Part shown: positions 8,808-16,951 of the stretch, piece by piece
How positions within the stretch are numbered: position 1 is the first letter of the stretch
Layout of the letters: each line of letters starts with the position of its first letter
Virus record (IMG/VR): IMGVR_UViG_3300025879_000005
Coordinates: 1 to 35,282 of that record
Source: a virus
Length of the DNA: 35,282 nucleotides
Strand: one strand, 5' to 3'
Position numbers and translations under genes: made by a program
Notes under the pieces: generated by a model
Databases searched by the model: none
Seen by the model: the letters and a program-made list of their open reading frames with translations, nothing else
What the model was told of the DNA's origin: nothing

Positions 8808-10412
8808 TTATTCTTGGACGCCGAGACTGTAGGTGAAAACTTTGTCTTTACTATCACCAATAACGAACATTTGCGTTCCGTCATCTTTAAAGAAAATACC
8901 GGTTCCATTTGTCGCCTGAATGCCAATATAAAAATTTTGAACATAAGAAGATGTTGCTATATTCCAATCGGTGCTTAGAGCGTATTCGCTTACGTAATCG
9001 GAACCTCTATCTATGACATAGAATTTAGTGCCATCAGGTTTGAAGAATAAATCTTCAGGTGATGACCCTTGAGCCAAAACGCTAAAGTTTTGAACATAAG
9101 ATGCAGTTGAAATATCCCAAGCTGTGCTTAAACTGTATTCATTTACGGCATCGCTGGAGTATCCAATAACATACATCTTTATTCCATCGCTGCTAAATGA
9201 AACTCCGACAGGGTCGGTGTCCTGCGAAATAACAGAAAAACTTGCAATATAAGAAGCCGTGGATACACTCCATGCAGTGCTTAGGGAATACTCATACACA
9301 GAACGATTAGTTCGCCCCACCACATACATTTTTGTTCCGTCTGGCTTAAAGAACATGCCCTCTGGGTTGCTGTCCTGAGATGACACCACAAACCTTCCGG
9401 CATAGGCTGCTGTTGACGTATCCCAAGCTGTGCTTAAATTATATTCGTTTACATCATCACCAGCTAGACCAATAACATACATCTTTGTGCCATCAGCCTT
9501 GAATGACAATCCTTGAGGGGATGCCTCCCGCGCAGCAACACTAAACCCGCCGAGGGTGTATTGGTATACGGTGTCAGAGTCTCGCCCGACCACAAAAAAA
9601 GAACTGCCATCAGGTTTGAAGAATATTCCTTTCGGCTGCACTTCTTGAGCAAAAACACTAAAGCTTTGAATATAGCTAGCAGTTGAAACATCCCAAGCTG
9701 TGCTTAGGGTATATTCAAAAACATTGATGGTATTTTCGCCAACGACATACATCTTAGTGCCATCAGACTTGAAGAATACAGCTTGTGGCTCGACGTCTTG
9801 AGTGGCGACACTAAAGTTTTGAAGATATGAAGATGTAGATATGTCCCAAGCTGTGCTTAGGTCATATTCGGCTACGGCATCTGCACCAAGCCCAACAACA
9901 TACATCTTGGCTCCGTCAGGCTTGAAGAACACACCTTTTGGATTGCCTTCTTGAGCATTAACACTGAAACTTTGCAAGTAAGATGCCGACGATATGTCCC
10001 ACGATGTGCTTAGGTTATATTCATTTATGTCATTTCCAGCATCACCAACAACATACATCTTCGCCCCATCAGGCTTGAAGAACACGTCTGTTGGAAGTGT
10101 GTCTTGAGCAGAAACACTAAAGCTTTGAATATAGCTAGCACTTAAAATATCCCAAGCTGTGCTTAGGCTGTATTCATTTACGTCATCACCAGTAGACCCC
10201 ACAACATACATTTTAAGGCCGTCAGGTTTAAAGAATACACCTTCTGGGACTGATTCCTGCGCACCAACACTAAAACTTTTGCTGGCATAAACCGCAGTAG
10301 AAATATCCCATGCAAACGGATCGTCATAGTAAGCATACGATAAATCCCATGCACCTTCCGGCACACCACCAACACCAGCCGCAGCCTGCAACATCTTTTT
10401 CTTAGTAGCCAT
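8808..10412 (-). CDS. Ten-repeat beta-propeller-like protein, candidate receptor-binding protein
   Basis: This 534-residue protein is almost wholly built from ten copies of a repeat of about 51 residues, starting near residue 35. The consensus is WDISTASYxQSFSVxAQ then xxPxGVFFKPDGTKMYVVG then xxDxVxEYxLSTA. Such strand-rich repeats with a DGxKMYVVG core resemble seven-strand or WD-like propeller blades. Repeat 5 ends early in YTLGG and repeat 6 lacks its first 11 residues; repeat 10 ends similarly (YSLG), which suggests two five-repeat modules. It lies between tail fibre and assembly genes, so a surface or receptor-binding role is likely but unproven. GGAGG precedes the ATG. Codon use looks more AT-rich than its neighbours, a sign of recent acquisition. 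Confidence 0.65.
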   Translation of the reverse strand: MATKKKMLQAAAGVGGVPEGAWDLSYAYYDDPFAWDISTAVYASKSFSVGAQESVPEGVFFKPDGLKMYVVGSTGDDVNEYSLSTAWDILSASYIQSFSVSAQDTLPTDVFFKPDGAKMYVVGDAGNDINEYNLSTSWDISSASYLQSFSVNAQEGNPKGVFFKPDGAKMYVVGLGADAVAEYDLSTAWDISTSSYLQNFSVATQDVEPQAVFFKSDGTKMYVVGENTINVFEYTLSTAWDVSTASYIQSFSVFAQEVQPKGIFFKPDGSSFFVVGRDSDTVYQYTLGGFSVAAREASPQGLSFKADGTKMYVIGLAGDDVNEYNLSTAWDTSTAAYAGRFVVSSQDSNPEGMFFKPDGTKMYVVGRTNRSVYEYSLSTAWSVSTASYIASFSVISQDTDPVGVSFSSDGIKMYVIGYSSDAVNEYSLSTAWDISTASYVQNFSVLAQGSSPEDLFFKPDGTKFYVIDRGSDYVSEYALSTDWNIATSSYVQNFYIGIQATNGTGIFFKDDGTQMFVIGDSKDKVFTYSLGVQE

Positions 10413-10426
10413 GCGTCAAGCCTCCC

Positions 10427-11059
10427 TTAGCCGAGTGCCTGCCCAGCCGTAAACCCATACCAAGTAGTGCCGCCATCACGGGTAGTGAACACAAACACAT
10501 CCTTAGCCGATGCAGTTGCAGTCAGCGTTGGCGCAGTTGCGTCAGGCCAGTCAACCGATGCAGGCCACGTTACAGTGTAGCCGCTAGCCAATGCGTCCTG
10601 AATAATCTCAATCGACATTGTGTAAGCTGTGCCGCTTGCAGGCGGGTTGCTGAATGTGAACGTGGTGTTCTCGGTCAGCGTGTGGCTAAACGTGTTGCCA
10701 GCCTCGCAGTCAACGGTCGTGGCGTTAGTGGTCGATGTTACCGCTGCATAAGTCTCGTTGTAGCTATCAACGATCAACTCACCTGTGATGTTTACGTCGC
10801 CAGTGTAGGCCGTCAGGTCAACCGCTTCCAGCTTCGCATCAAGTTGCGTCTGAATAGCCGATGTGACGCCGCTGACATAATTCAGCTCAGCAGTCGTAAC
10901 CGTTGCACCATCCAGAATAGCAAACTCAGTGGCATTCGTGCCGCCAAGAAGCGTATCAAGCGCATCCCAATTGGCATTCAGCTTGGTCCCCCAAGTATCT
11001 TCGGACGCGCCAACCTCTGGTTTAGTCCACGAATAATTCGTTGTTGTAGTGTCAGCCAT
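10427..11059 (-). CDS. Tail fibre protein
   Basis: This 210-residue protein starts [24 protein letters not shown], the common opening of short phage fibre proteins, with [14 protein letters not shown]. The segment [19 protein letters not shown] is a widespread fibre motif that builds trimeric shafts. Residues about 100-208 form a strand-rich C-terminal domain ([37 protein letters not shown]). It probably forms part of the adhesion apparatus. Its start overlaps the previous stop (TAATG). Confidence 0.75.
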   Translation of the reverse strand: MADTTTTNYSWTKPEVGASEDTWGTKLNANWDALDTLLGGTNATEFAILDGATVTTAELNYVSGVTSAIQTQLDAKLEAVDLTAYTGDVNITGELIVDSYNETYAAVTSTTNATTVDCEAGNTFSHTLTENTTFTFSNPPASGTAYTMSIEIIQDALASGYTVTWPASVDWPDATAPTLTATASAKDVFVFTTRDGGTTWYGFTAGQALG

Positions 11060-11433
11060 TATGCTGCCCCTTCTCGATAGTCAGCGTCCACCCAGTTTAC
11101 AGACGCAATAGACGTGTCTACCCACTTATAGCGCGCATCAATTACATTGTCACTTTCCGACGCATCAGCGGCAGCAAACGGACGCACGCGGTTCCAATAC
11201 AAGGCAACAGACGATGTTGCAGATGTTGACGCCGCGCCAGCATATGCCGTGTAGCCAAGCGCCGTGCCTGCGCCTGCAGAGCTTGCAGATGCAGAAAAGC
11301 TAACAAGACGCACGCCGTTAGCAGTTGCCGCACCAGCAGCCGAGCCAGAAGACGCACCAAGCACCAACTTGCTGTCGATGCCATACTGGTCTGCGCTATA
11401 AAGCCCGACGCCATATCCGGTGCGAAATGCCAT
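11059..11433 (-). CDS. Ala/Ser-rich tail or fibre-associated protein
   Basis: This is a 124-residue protein rich in Ala, Ser and Gly, with alternating short strands such as [13 protein letters not shown] and [13 protein letters not shown]. It ends in [20 protein letters not shown] do not recognise the family. It lies between two fibre-type genes, overlaps the downstream fibre start and is separated from the upstream gene by 5 bases, so a minor tail component is the best guess. Confidence 0.5.
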   Translation of the reverse strand: MAFRTGYGVGLYSADQYGIDSKLVLGASSGSAAGAATANGVRLVSFSASASSAGAGTALGYTAYAGAASTSATSSVALYWNRVRPFAAADASESDNVIDARYKWVDTSIASVNWVDADYREGAA

Positions 11434-11438
11434 TCAGA

Positions 11439-11819
11439 TCAATCCAGCGTGAAGTCTAGATCGCCAGTCGGGATGCGGAAAACGTCACCGTCGGTGATAG
11501 CTTTTGCAACAGTCAGCGGCGAATGGAAAATCAAGTTGCCAGCAGTCGATGCGTCGTAAACACCAATGTGCGAGACTGTCCCCCAGTTGGCAGTTGCCGC
11601 AGGAAATTCAACACCGCCAGTGTTCGTTGCGGCATTGCCAGTAACCGAGAATGTTACCGCAGTGCGGGCATACGAGCCACCAGACACCTCAGTGCCAGTG
11701 TCTGCATCTGTCGGGTCTGTGGTGAACAGCGCAACATACCACGCGGTCGGGCGCGTGGCTGCGTTGGCGGTGAGAACCCAGTTAAGCAACAGGTTCTCTG
11801 CGTTATTAGAAAAAGACAC
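11439..11819 (-). CDS. Phage tail fibre-like protein
   Basis: This 126-residue protein matches a recurrent small phage family: a helical N-terminus ENLLLNWVLT, then WYVALFTTDPTDADTGTEV, SGGSYARTAVTF, FPAATANWGTVSHIGVYD and GDVFRIPTGDLDFTLD at the end. The pattern is found in minor tail or fibre proteins of many phages; its exact role is not established. The start is GTG at 11819, supported by a strong GGAGG five bases upstream of it. A 63-base gap before it contains no other gene. Confidence 0.6.
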   Translation of the reverse strand: MSFSNNAENLLLNWVLTANAATRPTAWYVALFTTDPTDADTGTEVSGGSYARTAVTFSVTGNAATNTGGVEFPAATANWGTVSHIGVYDASTAGNLIFHSPLTVAKAITDGDVFRIPTGDLDFTLD

Positions 11820-11882
11820 GGAGCGTCCTCCAATCAGAAGTTTAGGTCAACCTGTGCAGCATCATACACCAAAATTGGTAAC

Positions 11883-12503
11883 TTAGTAAGCCCACACGCG
11901 CATACGGATGCCAGAGCCGCCATACTTGGCCTTGTTGGCCTGCTTGTTGACAGCAGCCACAGCGCCAGCATACAGCGCGCCCCAAGTCTGTATGCGGGCG
12001 TCATCTTTCAAGTAAGGCGCCGAATGCACCAGCGCGCCATACAGATAAGCCTCGGGGGCAACCTCAAGCAGCCAGTTCGACGTGTTGCTGTCGCTCAGGC
12101 GTGCAATCTTTTCGTAATACATCAGCTCAATGTCATATTCGCCATCTGGTGTTGGGAATACTTCAATGTTTTCGCCAAAGTGTGCGTAATGCGTCGGTTG
12201 GCCAGCAACACCATCATTGCGCTCACGCAGTTGCAGCATGTCATCCAAGCTGGTTAGCTGCAGGCGGTAGCTTTTAGGGCCAGCAATGTGCAGCCGGATT
12301 GTTTCCAGCCATGTGGGCGGCACTGGCGAATAGCGGCTATCGATCTGGCCTTCCGACCGACGCATCATGCGGTGATGCCGGATTTCCTTTTCCATCTGGC
12401 TTTCGGCAGCGGAAATGAAAGTTGGGATAGCCGCCGTCAGGTCTTGGCGGTCAAGAAAGTCAGCAATGGCCGACTTCAGTTCTGCGTATGTTGTAATAGC
12501 CAT
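11883..12503 (-). CDS. Head-tail adaptor protein (P22 gp4 / T7 gp11 type)
   Basis: This 206-residue protein starts MAITTYAELKSAIADFLDR and has PTFISAAESQMEKEIRHHRM, a mainly helical N-terminal half, then YRLQLTSLDDML, then FGENIEVFPTPDGEYDIELMYYEKI and LYGALVHSAPYL. This is the usual pattern of podovirus adaptor or tail accessory proteins that join the portal to the nozzle. Position in the structural block before the fibre genes agrees. The start follows the stop of the small basic gene without a gap. Confidence 0.7.
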   Translation of the reverse strand: MAITTYAELKSAIADFLDRQDLTAAIPTFISAAESQMEKEIRHHRMMRRSEGQIDSRYSPVPPTWLETIRLHIAGPKSYRLQLTSLDDMLQLRERNDGVAGQPTHYAHFGENIEVFPTPDGEYDIELMYYEKIARLSDSNTSNWLLEVAPEAYLYGALVHSAPYLKDDARIQTWGALYAGAVAAVNKQANKAKYGGSGIRMRVWAY

Positions 12504-12707
12504 TTAGCCCACCGATTTCTTGCCCTTGCAGCCCCATGCGCTGCGGCGCGCCTTCACCTTGGCCGTTTTCTTCTGGCCGCTAGACCGAGCGCAGTAATTG
12601 TCGCCACGTTTGGTTCCGGGGTAGGATACACGTTTGCGCGTCTTTCCGCTACCATCCTTGTAGGTGGTGCCGTCCGCATACTTTTTCGAGGCGGGCTGCT
12701 TAGCCAT
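12504..12707 (-). CDS. Small basic phage protein with conserved Cys residues
   Basis: This 67-residue protein is very basic (many Lys/Arg) with KRGDNYCARSSGQ and SAWGCKGKK. The RGDxYCARSxGQ pattern followed by a WGC is found in small structural-region proteins of aquatic phages (DUF6321-like by recollection). The role is unknown; high charge suggests nucleic-acid contact in the capsid or assembly. Its start overlaps the stop of the upstream microprotein gene (TAATG). Confidence 0.65.
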   Translation of the reverse strand: MAKQPASKKYADGTTYKDGSGKTRKRVSYPGTKRGDNYCARSSGQKKTAKVKARRSAWGCKGKKSVG

Positions 12708-12862
12708 TACTTCTTGCCCTTCTTGGCAGTCTTGGCAGCCTTCTTGAACGCGCTTGCAGTCGGCGCACCCTTGGCACCGGGCTTGCGCATTTTTTCGCCA
12801 GAACCTTCGGCAATGCGTTTGCGTTTTGCATGGATGTTTGCATACAGACCTTTGCCGGGCAT
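12707..12862 (-). CDS. 51-residue basic microprotein [16 protein letters not shown]
   Basis: This 51-residue gene begins [20 protein letters not shown], continues GSGEKMRKPGAKGAPTASAF and ends in a Lys/Ala tail. The sequence is very like a small conserved protein found near terminase and structural genes in many aquatic phages; its function is unknown. It is linked on both sides by TAATG overlaps, which is strong evidence that it is translated. The positive charge (about 17 Lys/Arg) suggests binding of DNA or an acidic virion partner. Confidence 0.75.
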   Translation of the reverse strand: MPGKGLYANIHAKRKRIAEGSGEKMRKPGAKGAPTASAFKKAAKTAKKGKK

Positions 12863-12966
12863 TATTTTTTCCCCTTAGCTAAGCAACGGCCAGCGCGCTT
12901 GCATGCCGCTGGTGTCGGGCAACCCTTGCAGGGCTTGAATGCGGGTTTCTTCATCGGTTTCTTCAT
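12862..12966 (-). CDS. 34-residue four-cysteine microprotein
   Basis: This small gene encodes [19 protein letters not shown] followed by [15 protein letters not shown]. Four cysteines at residues 13, 16, 22 and 28 (C-x2-C-x5-C-x5-C) could bind zinc; the rest is Lys-rich. It is joined by overlapping stop/start codons both to the upstream gene (ATGA) and the downstream gene (TAATG), so translation is likely. I do not know a function. Confidence 0.65.
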   Translation of the reverse strand: MKKPMKKPAFKPCKGCPTPAACKRAGRCLAKGKK

Positions 12967-13100
12967 TTCTTTTTCCCTTTCGATTTGCCTGCCTTGCTCA
13001 GCGCAATAGCAATGGCCTGCTTCTGCGGCTTGCCCGCCTTCATCTCTGTGCGGATGTTAGCAGATATTGTCTTTTTTGATTTGCCTTTTTTCAGCGGCAT
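12963..13100 (-). CDS. 45-residue basic microprotein (DUF6496-like)
   Basis: The gene encodes [20 protein letters not shown] followed by [20 protein letters not shown] and a Lys tail. The pattern SKKTIxxNIxxxxxxGxPQKQAxAIALxKAGKS is a widespread small phage family (DUF6496-like by recollection) without known function. Its start overlaps the stop of the transglycosylase gene (TAATG) and its end overlaps the next start (ATGA). Confidence 0.75.
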   Translation of the reverse strand: MPLKKGKSKKTISANIRTEMKAGKPQKQAIAIALSKAGKSKGKKK

Positions 13101-13630
13101 TACACACCCCCAGACAGCAAGCCTTCTGGGCGTGCCTTCGGGCGAACAAGCTGCTTCAAGTCCATAGTCTCAGGCAAATCTTTACCAGTCTTTTCACGAA
13201 AGATTTTATTGATGTGGTCAAAGTAATCTCTCGCTTCGCTGCTTGCAAAGTCATCTGGCCCTTTGCCAGCCCCTAGCATGTTTTTCATGGCATCGGGGCC
13301 AGCGTTGTATGCCGTCAAAGCGTTTTCAATGTTTCCGTCAAATGCGCGAACAAGGTCTCTAAAATATGGATCGCCTAGCGCATAATTGATTTCAGGGTCC
13401 ATCAGCAAACCGCGCGCCGTGTCAACGCTTTCATTCGGCACGTCATAACCACGGCGACGGGCCTCATCAAAAACCGATGGCGCGCTGCTGCCATACAGAT
13501 CGTGCGCATGCTGCGGCATAATCTGCATCAGCCCAACGGCACCTTTTGGCGATACCGCAGACGGGTTGCCACGGCTTTCACGCTCAATCAATGAGTCGAT
13601 AAGGTCTTGGAATATAAATCCATCCGCCAT
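13100..13630 (-). CDS. SLT-type lytic transglycosylase
   Basis: This 176-residue protein has a soluble lytic transglycosylase domain: Glu18 in [19 protein letters not shown] is the catalytic acid, followed by LMQIMP, then [13 protein letters not shown], the usual second motif. No signal peptide is seen, so it is likely a virion-bound enzyme that opens peptidoglycan at infection or a partner in assembly. The C-terminal tail (about 145-176) is Pro/Lys/Arg-rich. Overlaps on both sides (TGATG, TAATG) tie it to its neighbours. This is one of three peptidoglycan enzymes in the genome. Confidence 0.8.
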   Translation of the reverse strand: MADGFIFQDLIDSLIERESRGNPSAVSPKGAVGLMQIMPQHAHDLYGSSAPSVFDEARRRGYDVPNESVDTARGLLMDPEINYALGDPYFRDLVRAFDGNIENALTAYNAGPDAMKNMLGAGKGPDDFASSEARDYFDHINKIFREKTGKDLPETMDLKQLVRPKARPEGLLSGGV

Positions 13631-14748
13631 CAGAAACCTCTAAACGCACGACGCGGAACAGTGAAACCCTGCATCTGCTTCTTTATCTCAGCTTCGGCAG
13701 GCGTTTCGGTTGTCATAATGTCATCGAGGCTACCAGCCCCTTGCGCCTCTGCGCGCGCTGCTGCCTCACGCGCAATAGTCGCGTCAGTGCGGCCAAAGTA
13801 GCCTTGGATTTCAGCTTGACTGTAGCCCTTAGCTGCAAGCTGCGCAGCTTGGTCTTCACGGCTAGCAAATGGGTTTATTGAAAAACCCATTGCCAAATCT
13901 TGCGCAATCTTACCAAGCAAACCCTTTTCACTGTATGCTGTCGGCGCAGTCGTTGTTGTGGCCGGCGCTGTAGTTGACCGCGAAATATCCTGTGCGATTG
14001 TGGCAGGTGACACGTTGGTTGCTGGCGCCACGCTGATCGCTGGGGATGTAGCCGACTGCGCTTGCGAAACCGCCGCTTGCGTTGCCTGATCTGTAAGCCC
14101 AAGCAAACCGGGCGCTGGCGCCGCTGGCGCTGCTGGCGCTGCACTGATTGATGGCGCTGTCGATATTGAAACAGAAGGAATACCCATCTGAGCTGGATTG
14201 ATAGAGGGCGCAAGCCCACTCAAGCCATACTGCGCACCTTGCAATCCAAACTGGCCACTTGTGCCTGAAATGTCTGACATTGCTGATGGAGATGAGTTTG
14301 AAATGCCAGTCACATCAGGCATACCAAAGCTGGATGCATCAGCAGTCGGTGCAGTGTCGGGCGCGGCCATGCCCATAAAGCCACCCGTGCTGGGGTTTAA
14401 GCCGGGCGCCATCATTCCAAAAGCTGCCTCTGGGTCAAAACCCGGTGCCAAGCCCGGCGCTGTAGGCGCATGCGATGCCGACAAGTTTGCCGCCATGCCA
14501 AGTAAGCCCTGCTGAACGCCAGTATTGCCGAATATCCCCTGCGCCACGGAAACAGCGTTAGATGCTGCCTGCGCTTGGGCTGCAGGGTTGCCGCCGCCAA
14601 AGTCACCGCCCCCAAAGTCAGCAGCAGTGCCGCCGCCAAATGCGCCGCCAACAGCACTTGCGCTTACGCTGCCCGTGCCAACACCACCGCCAAACGCTTC
14701 ACCTGCGCCTAAACCAAAGCCACCTTCGGCTGCTGCATTTTCTGGCAT
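13630..14748 (-). CDS. Gly/Ala/Pro-rich virion-associated protein, unknown
   Basis: This 372-residue protein is of low complexity. Residues 1-60 are Gly/Phe-rich (GGFGLGAGEAFGGG), followed by Ala/Ser/Met-rich segments and, around 190-290, an Ala/Pro/Thr-rich region. The C-terminal 90 residues are more ordered, with GYSQAEIQGYFGRTDATIAR. It has no recognisable domain. Such proteins are common in aquatic podovirus structural blocks. It starts two bases after the previous stop region and overlaps the transglycosylase start. Confidence 0.55.
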   Translation of the reverse strand: MPENAAAEGGFGLGAGEAFGGGVGTGSVSASAVGGAFGGGTAADFGGGDFGGGNPAAQAQAASNAVSVAQGIFGNTGVQQGLLGMAANLSASHAPTAPGLAPGFDPEAAFGMMAPGLNPSTGGFMGMAAPDTAPTADASSFGMPDVTGISNSSPSAMSDISGTSGQFGLQGAQYGLSGLAPSINPAQMGIPSVSISTAPSISAAPAAPAAPAPGLLGLTDQATQAAVSQAQSATSPAISVAPATNVSPATIAQDISRSTTAPATTTTAPTAYSEKGLLGKIAQDLAMGFSINPFASREDQAAQLAAKGYSQAEIQGYFGRTDATIAREAAARAEAQGAGSLDDIMTTETPAEAEIKKQMQGFTVPRRAFRGF

Positions 14749-14749
14749 A

Positions 14750-15253
14750 TCAACGCCTCCGGTAATTCATCATTGCTTGAATTTGCTGGTCACGGGTCAT
14801 GCTGCGGAACATGGACTGATCCTGCGGCGCAAGGCCCGATGCAAACTGCATCAATTCAACATCAGTCACAGGCTGGTATTCCGCTGGCTGCTGACCACCA
14901 AACATTTGCATTGGCGACTGGCCTAAAAGACCTTTTTCAGCCTCCAAAACAGGCTTAACAACATCAGGCTTCAAGGCAACACCGGCGGCTGCATTTGCCG
15001 CCAGTTCAAGGTCACGCTCACGGGCTGGGCCGCTAGGCGCAATGCCGATTGCATTTGCCAGCATAGATGCAACGCCGCCGCCTTGGAATGTGTCGCCAGA
15101 TCGACCAGCGCCGCCGCCATCGAACATGTCCCGCACGCTGCTGTAGTCACTCAGCCCACGGCTCTTGTTCATCACGTTACCAGCAGCGTCACGTGCAGCG
15201 CCGCTTTGCAGAATTTGCTGCATGTTCATAGAACGGCCACCACCAGCGCCCAT
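14750..15253 (-). CDS. Hypothetical virion-block protein
   Basis: The ATG at 15253 (MGAGGGRSMNMQQILQ) is preceded by a strong AGGAG and is chosen over an upstream in-frame start. The 167-residue product is Ala/Gly/Gln-rich with helical segments LANAIGIAP and LELAANAAAGVAL and a C-terminus FRSMTRDQQIQAMMNYRRR. I do not recognise the family. It is the first gene after the large terminase, and resembles its downstream neighbour in composition, so both may be virion or assembly proteins. Confidence 0.55.
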   Translation of the reverse strand: MGAGGGRSMNMQQILQSGAARDAAGNVMNKSRGLSDYSSVRDMFDGGGAGRSGDTFQGGGVASMLANAIGIAPSGPARERDLELAANAAAGVALKPDVVKPVLEAEKGLLGQSPMQMFGGQQPAEYQPVTDVELMQFASGLAPQDQSMFRSMTRDQQIQAMMNYRRR

Positions 15254-15300
15254 GTCCAATCTCCTATCCAGTTGCGCGCAGGTTAGCATATATCAATATA

Positions 15301-16596
15301 TTATGCTATGCCTTGCAGTTTTCTACGCATTGGCTGGCGCGCTGTCTGCCGCACAGCCATCTTTTGATACAACGCAACAGCGCCAAAAGCATCAGCGCAA
15401 TGGCTTGACCAGTCGTGATCTGGGCCAAGACCAATGCCGCGTATCTCATCTCGTTTTTCGTGATACCAGCCCAGCGCCTCGCGGCCACCTTCTGTTGTCT
15501 CGGCGTTGAAGCGGCAAAACGGCATGATATTTCGCACAGCCTCAATACGCTGCAGCGCAGCACCTTTACCTTGGTTTGGTATCAGGTCAACGGTAAAGCC
15601 CGCCTGCCGCAAGTAACCCTCCGGCGTGACCGAGAACACGGTATCATGCTTGCGCCCATCGTGCGGCAGCACGCAAAGCGCATCCTCGTAACCGCTCGAC
15701 CGCAGCCAGTAAACGTGCGCGTCAAATGGCTGGCCAACGGCTTCGTAGTAATCCAACACCCGCACCTCGGTGCCAATAAACTGCACAATCCAGATCGCAG
15801 TTGCGTCAGACCTGCCAGATGTGCCGCCGATGTCCCAACAAGCGTAAACCTTGGCCAGCGGGTCACGAGCCACAAAGCCAATACGCCCCTCTAACTGCGC
15901 CTCGGTCAGGTGCTTGGCGAAGTAAGCGCCTTCTAGGACAGTTGCATACTCGCCTTCCCAAATGTTGCCATAACGCTCAGGCGTGGCCGCCAGACAGTCC
16001 CTGCGCTCTTGCTCAAGCACGCTTGGCAGCCACGGGTTGTCTGACCAGTTAGCACGCACCACCTTGGCCCCAGTGGGCGTTGTGGCGCCTCTCAGCATCA
16101 TGTCAACAGGATCGTTGGCGCGCTGCGGGTTCCAGCTAAACCACAGCTCAGACCCCTCTTTACGGATTGTCGGGCGCAGAAGCGACATAGAGCGGTCTGA
16201 AAGGCTTTGGGCTTCTTCAACCCATGCCCTGTCAAAGCCTTCAAGCGACTTCACACTGTCGGCTGTGTGGTCCTGCATACCGGTAAACGTGATGACGCCA
16301 TCCCCCGGCGTTTCAATCACCTCACGAAACACCTTGAAGCCATGCGCCTCGCCAAGCCCAAAGTCTTGCAGCTTATCCTCTAGCAGGCGCTTTGCCGATT
16401 GTTTAAGCGACTTCTGCACCTCGCGGATACAGACAGCCCTGTAGCCCGGCGTCATCAGGGCTTCTTCAATCATTAGACCTGCGAAGAAATGCGACTTGCC
16501 AGAGCCGCGACCACCCCATGCGCCCTTGTATCGGGCAGGATGCAGCAGAGGCTCGAAAACCTCTGCCGTTGGTATGCGTAGCTTATTCGCTGGCAT
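15301..16596 (-). CDS. terL: Terminase large subunit (ATPase and nuclease)
   Basis: This 431-residue protein packages DNA into the prohead. The ATPase has a Walker A at residues 28-35 (GGRGSGKS) and a Walker B with catalytic Glu at about 121-128 (FDRAWVEE). The nuclease has an RNase H-type acidic start at Asp255 (CWDIGGTSGRSDATAIW) and a later Asp402 in HCADAFG. It belongs to the PBSX/Terminase_3-like group. Its start lies inside the end of the small-subunit gene (14-base overlap), the usual coupling. A 47-base AT-rich gap follows before the next gene. Confidence 0.92.
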   Translation of the reverse strand: MPANKLRIPTAEVFEPLLHPARYKGAWGGRGSGKSHFFAGLMIEEALMTPGYRAVCIREVQKSLKQSAKRLLEDKLQDFGLGEAHGFKVFREVIETPGDGVITFTGMQDHTADSVKSLEGFDRAWVEEAQSLSDRSMSLLRPTIRKEGSELWFSWNPQRANDPVDMMLRGATTPTGAKVVRANWSDNPWLPSVLEQERRDCLAATPERYGNIWEGEYATVLEGAYFAKHLTEAQLEGRIGFVARDPLAKVYACWDIGGTSGRSDATAIWIVQFIGTEVRVLDYYEAVGQPFDAHVYWLRSSGYEDALCVLPHDGRKHDTVFSVTPEGYLRQAGFTVDLIPNQGKGAALQRIEAVRNIMPFCRFNAETTEGGREALGWYHEKRDEIRGIGLGPDHDWSSHCADAFGAVALYQKMAVRQTARQPMRRKLQGIA

Positions 16597-16951
16597 CTGG
16601 CTTCACGATGACGCGCTCAATGACTGTTGGCGTCATTGTGCCATCGCTAGACGTGTGGTCGATTTGGTTTGTCTCACGCCAACCAGCTTGGGTTTTTAGG
16701 TAAAACATAGCCGCAGCTTTGTCACCATTTCGCGCCTGCTGCAGCAAGCCTTGGGCCACAACAGCAATAGCTTTAGCCTTACCTCTTTTATAGCGTTCTG
16801 AAATGTCCTCATCTCTTTGCATCATAGCAAACCAAGTTGTCTTACCGATACCAAAGTAATCAGCTATTTGCTCTTGGCTTAGATATGCTGCAAGGGCTTC
16901 AACTTGTGCGCGCTGTTCGTCGTTCAGGGTTTTCGGTGGTCGGCCTGCCAT
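16583..16951 (-). CDS. terS: Terminase small subunit
   Basis: This 122-residue protein begins MAGRPPKTLNDEQRAQVEAL and has a helix-turn-helix SQEQIADYFGIGKTTWFAMM at about residues 25-44, followed by a helical oligomerisation segment (KAIAVVAQGLLQQARNGD, then FYLKTQAGW). This is the standard layout of small terminases, which recognise phage DNA and feed it to the large subunit. The TAATG overlap with the methyltransferase and the overlap with the large subunit support the call. Confidence 0.88.
   Translation of the reverse strand: MAGRPPKTLNDEQRAQVEALAAYLSQEQIADYFGIGKTTWFAMMQRDEDISERYKRGKAKAIAVVAQGLLQQARNGDKAAAMFYLKTQAGWRETNQIDHTSSDGTMTPTVIERVIVKPDASE

Noticed and set aside
11861-11866. TATGAT -10-like word before the GTG-start fibre gene
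   Set aside because: The matching -35 is only 3 of 6; insufficient for a promoter call.
11523-12257. Open frame on the + strand of 244 codons
   Set aside because: It is antisense to the fibre and adaptor genes, which have clear family patterns and start signals; no ribosome-binding site.
15254-15300. AT-rich gap after the large terminase gene as a promoter
   Set aside because: Several -10-like words (TATATT, TATGCT) are present but no -35 at proper spacing was found; may be weak, not supported.
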